From an uncultured Chloroflexales bacterium (lineage in GTDB: Bacteria > Chloroflexota > Chloroflexia > Chloroflexales > Chloroflexaceae): a stretch of DNA of 64,000 nucleotides. The notes under the pieces were generated by a model. It ran no database searches. It was not told the DNA's origin and worked only from the letters and a program-made list of their open reading frames with translations. The stretch's first letter is position 1; every line of letters starts with the position of its first letter. The translations under genes were made by a program, and so were the position numbers. The stretch covers positions 1-64,000 of the forward strand of contig CAKZSI010000057.1 of NCBI GenBank assembly GCA_937918935.1. The letters run 5' to 3'. Below, one piece after another: positions 61,493-64,000 of the stretch.

Positions 61493-62437
61493 ATGAGCAG
61501 CACGTCAACCACCACCACGGCAGTGACCCTGGTCACCCCCATGCGCCCTGCCGAAGGCCCCTGGCGCCGTGCATGGCGCCAGTTCATTCACCAGCGTTCG
61601 GCGATCATCGGCATGGCCATCATCGGCGTGCTCGTCTTCACTGCCATCTTCGCCCCCTGGATCGCCCCCTTCGACCCCACCGAGGTCCTGCTGGGCAAGG
61701 AAGAGGGCATTCAGAAACGCTCCGGGCCATGCCTCCACCTCTTCGGCTGCCCGCCCGACCGGCCCCAGCACATTATGGGAGTGGACGGGAACTTCCGTGA
61801 CCTCTTCAGCCGCGTGATCTACGGCGCGCGGCTGTCGCTGTTCATCGGCTTCGTCACCGTGTCAATCTCGGTGGCCATTGGCGTGCTTCTGGGGGCGGTG
61901 GCGGGCTTCGTCGGCGGCTGGGTGGACAATGTGATCATGCGCGTCCTCGACGTGGTGCTGGCCTTTCCCTTCTTGCTCCTGGCCATCGCCATCGTGAGCG
62001 TGCTCGGTCCCGGCCTGCTCAACGCCATGCTGGGCATCGCCATTGTCTCCATCCCTGCCTACGCGCGGGTGATCCGTGCCAGCGTGCTCTCGGCGCGCGA
62101 AGAGGAGTACGTGCTGGCGGCGCGTACCATCGGCCTGGGGCCGCTGGCCATCCTCTTCGGCCACATTCTGCCCAATGCCATCTCGCCGCTGATCGTGCAG
62201 GCCACCCTGGGCATCGGCACGGCGATCATCGAGGTCGCGGCACTCTCCTTCCTCGGCCTTGGCGCGCAGCCCCCCACCCCCGAGTGGGGTTCCATGCTCA
62301 GCGCCGAGCGCAACCAGGTCTTCACCGCCCCGCACCTGGTCTTCTTCCCCGGCCTGGCGATCATGCTCACCGTCCTCGGCTTCAACCTCCTCGGCGACGG
62401 CCTCCGCGACGCCCTTGACCCGCGGTTAAAGGTCTAG
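61493..62437 (+). CDS. ABC importer permease, DppC/OppC type (second locus)
   Basis: A 314-aa permease: N-terminal Thr/Ser tail, first helix, an outward loop enlarged by a Cys-containing insertion (KRSGPCLHLFGCPPDRPQH, about residues 78-96), then the family segment IMGVDGNFRDLFSRVIYGARLSL, the EAA-type loop (REEEYVLAARTIGLG) and the ending GDGLRDALDPRLKV. No ATPase genes follow; ATPases from another locus, such as 2402-4428, would be needed. Confidence 0.93.
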   Translation: MSSTSTTTTAVTLVTPMRPAEGPWRRAWRQFIHQRSAIIGMAIIGVLVFTAIFAPWIAPFDPTEVLLGKEEGIQKRSGPCLHLFGCPPDRPQHIMGVDGNFRDLFSRVIYGARLSLFIGFVTVSISVAIGVLLGAVAGFVGGWVDNVIMRVLDVVLAFPFLLLAIAIVSVLGPGLLNAMLGIAIVSIPAYARVIRASVLSAREEEYVLAARTIGLGPLAILFGHILPNAISPLIVQATLGIGTAIIEVAALSFLGLGAQPPTPEWGSMLSAERNQVFTAPHLVFFPGLAIMLTVLGFNLLGDGLRDALDPRLKV

Positions 62438-62440
62438 GGG

Positions 62441-62529
62441 TCCTCACCCACCCCCGCCGCGCGCAGCGCGGCGCCCCCTCCCTCTCCAGCGCAGGTGGAG
62501 AGGGAGGGGGCCGGGGGGAGGGTGAGGAC
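62441..62529. repeat. Family B long palindrome
   Basis: TCCTCACC at the left and GGTGAGGA at the right bound a symmetric CTCCCTCTCCAGCGCAGG / TGGAGAGGGAGGG core. It lies just after the permease gene and could form a very stable transcript end. Confidence 0.55.
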
Positions 62530-62537
62530 CAGCCCCA

Positions 62538-62843
62538 ATGCCCTGCTTGCGAACGGCGGAGAGGGGCAGCGGTTGGCGCCCCTACCCCTGGGGCGAGGCC
62601 GAGCCAACGCCGGAGTTGGCGATCTATAAGGCAAGCGACCCGGGCCGGCCCGCGCTGGTGGGTTGCTGCCCGGCGGGCGCGGCGGCCAGCGGGGCGCTGG
62701 ACCTGGCCGGCAACGTGTGGGAGTGGACGGCGAGCAGCTATGCCGGCTACCCGGCGCGGAGCGGGACGCCGGTGAAAGACTTTACACCTGCTGAGGGGGA
62801 CGTGCCGCTGCGAGGCGGGTCGCAGTGGATTAGTGGTCTGTGA
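62538..62843 (+). pseudogene. Fragment of a formylglycine-generating-enzyme (SUMF1) domain
   Basis: A 3'-truncated and 5'-truncated piece of an FGE-sulfatase domain. The segments RPYPWGEAEPTPELAIYKA, VGCCPAGAAASGALDLAGNVWEWTASSYAGYP and VPLRGGSQW are hallmark FGE motifs in the correct order, but the N-terminal half of the domain is missing and the reading stops right after RGGSQW, where a family A repeat begins. Such domains otherwise modify sulfatases or act in other roles. No catalytic remainder is present. Confidence 0.75.
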
Positions 62844-62968
62844 ACGAAGGTTTCTTGCATGTCCTCCCTCCTCCCAACCTCCCCCCAACGGGGGGAGGCG
62901 CCGGACTCCCGCCCCCAGCGGGGGAGGGTTGGGGAGGGGACGGAGGTACCGCAAAACAGTTAGCCCAT
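62831..62968. repeat. Interspersed palindromic element, family A, next to the FGE fragment
   Basis: GTGGTCTGTGAACGAAGG left end, C-run/G-run palindromic core (about 62866-62940) and a right end with ACCGCAAAACAG, matching copies at 4482 and 49451. Confidence 0.55.
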
Positions 62969-62986
62969 TCAGGCGCCGAACTCCTT

Positions 62987-63604
62987 CTACCCCGCCGCGA
63001 ACACCGCGTCCACGCTCACGCTGAAGCCGGCGAGGAGCCGCGATGTCGCCTGCGCGCCCCGGCGGAAGACGCCGTGCTCTACGTAGCTCCCCTCCTCCAG
63101 GACCAGCACCGTTACCGTCTCATCCAGCGGGTTGACGATCCAGTATTCAGGGATGCCCGCCTCGGCGTAGTCGGCGACCTTCTCCACCGTGTCCCGCTCG
63201 GGGTCATCGGCGCTGGCGATCTCCACCACCAGATCCGCCCCGAGCCAGTAGCGGTTCTGCGCCCGCGGATCGTTCGCCCGTCGCAGCACCAGCAGATCGG
63301 GTTCCCGAAACTTCTCGGGACGGATCTGGAGACGCAGGGCCGCGAACAGCACGATGCCCCCGAGCGGCTGGAGAAAAGCGAAGAAGGCGCGATACAGAAA
63401 CCCGAGGATAAGCTGGTGCTGCCGGGTTGGCAATGGCAGAACCTCAATGCGGCCATCGGTGAACTCCACCAGGTGCCGGGTGTGATCGGTCAACCGCAGG
63501 TACTGTTCGGCCGTCCAGTACCCTTGCAGCGGCGTCAGAGAAATCGAGACCCCATCGCTCTCGCGCACGAGGTGCATAGGCGCGTCTCGCAGATTGGTTG
63601 GCAT
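62987..63604 (-). CDS. Uma2 family (DUF820) putative restriction-endonuclease-like protein
   Basis: A 205-aa protein. The PD-(D/E)xK-like fold is recognised from VEFTDGRIEVLPLPTRQHQLILGFLYRAFFAFL, FREPDLLVLRR and ADLVVEIASADDPERDTVEKVADYAEAGIPEYWIVNPLDETVTVL, all hallmarks of the Uma2 family common in cyanobacteria and Chloroflexota. The acidic and lysine residues needed for metal binding (E..PD, VEI, K) are in place. The ATG at 63604 has GGAGGAAC upstream, so the longer frame is rejected. Biological role unknown. Confidence 0.9.
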   Translation of the reverse strand: MPTNLRDAPMHLVRESDGVSISLTPLQGYWTAEQYLRLTDHTRHLVEFTDGRIEVLPLPTRQHQLILGFLYRAFFAFLQPLGGIVLFAALRLQIRPEKFREPDLLVLRRANDPRAQNRYWLGADLVVEIASADDPERDTVEKVADYAEAGIPEYWIVNPLDETVTVLVLEEGSYVEHGVFRRGAQATSRLLAGFSVSVDAVFAAG

Positions 63605-64000
63605 GCCTGTTCCTCCGGTCCGGTGCGATTGCGGATTGTTGATCTGGCGCAGCGCAAATCCAAAATGAGGCAAACAGGTTGCCTGAAAATGTGCCAGGCA
63701 GCCTTCCTGCGTGTCAGTATACCTGCATCGAAACATTCGTTGCAACAACGTGGATAGACACGAACGCATGTGTGTGGTAACTGGTTTGCCCGGCGTCCGC
63801 GCGCACGTGCCCCTGCCGGTGACCGTTTCACCCCCCGCCGCCCATAACCGCATGGCCGCCCCGTGGGGGCCGGCGGGGCGCCGCCCGGGGGGCCATCGCC
63901 GCCCGGAACCGCGTACCCGTCCCGTGGACGGCGTAGAGACAGCCTGCCTGGTCGTCTCTACGTTTCGCCCCGGGGCCATAGGGGGGCGTATCGCCGCCCG
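63605..64000. other. Intergenic stretch, GC-run repeats at the window edge
   Basis: After about 63780 the sequence holds repeated GGGGG(C/G)..ATCGCCGCCCG-type units (near 63888 and 63980), which suggest the start of another repeat cluster continuing outside the window. No gene seen. Confidence 0.4.

Overview
The window is high-GC bacterial DNA, most consistent with Chloroflexota, probably a filamentous Chloroflexia relative. The evidence is an alternative complex III gene set transcribed together with a caa3-type oxidase, multidomain GT39-like and DUF4013 membrane proteins, Thr- and Ala/Pro-rich lipoproteins, and intergenic spaces packed with short GC-rich palindromic repeats. The taxonomic call is inference. 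No rRNA, tRNA, phage, CRISPR array or intact insertion sequence was found.

Layout. 1-4.4 kb: a peptide/nickel-type ABC importer (two permeases, two ATPases; the binding protein is probably left of the window). 4.6-28.3 kb: mostly housekeeping and orphan metabolic genes in short mixed-strand units (enoyl-CoA hydratase, coaE, an amidohydrolase fused to a CYTH domain, hisC, an acyl-CoA ligase, a GT39-like glycosyltransferase, a YbgC-like thioesterase, an SDR, a MetF-like protein, an AI-2E-family exporter, pth, a C45 acyltransferase, a double GNAT, an orphan protein with a TerD-like C-terminus, a lipoprotein, a LolD-like ATPase, a HAD phosphatase). 28.4-38.8 kb: one long leftward respiratory operon, actB-actE-actA-small membrane protein-SCO-coxB-coxA-coxC-coxD. 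It would pass electrons from quinol to cytochrome c to O2, but the quinol-site subunits ActC, ActD and ActF are not present here. 39.3-39.6 kb: a strong promoter followed by a structured region ending in two hairpins, a candidate non-coding RNA. 39.7-49.2 kb: rsgA, two paralogous metallo-beta-lactamase-fold proteins, an LLM oxidoreductase, DUF429, a 2-oxoacid dehydrogenase E2, an LCP ligase, a methyltransferase. 49.7-57.6 kb: a T-box leader with a threonine specifier, a small membrane-anchored protein, thrS, a YtxH-like protein, cinA, a DUF4013 protein, and on the other strand fabZ-proS. 58-62.4 kb: a second ABC importer, with a binding protein whose family-5 fold is circularly permuted, plus two permeases and no ATPase. 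62.5-64 kb: a broken formylglycine-generating-enzyme gene next to a repeat element, and a Uma2-family nuclease.

The most noteworthy observations are the permuted substrate-binding protein, the amidohydrolase-CYTH fusion, the threonine T-box separated from thrS by a membrane protein gene, the candidate ncRNA at 39.3 kb, a 202-bp MITE-like element with 16-bp inverted ends and a 12-bp target duplication at 10.4-10.7 kb, and a 40-bp duplication of the end of the actA gene. Promoters in this genome appear to favour an extended -10 (TGnTAnnnT), with or without a TTGAC(A/G) -35.
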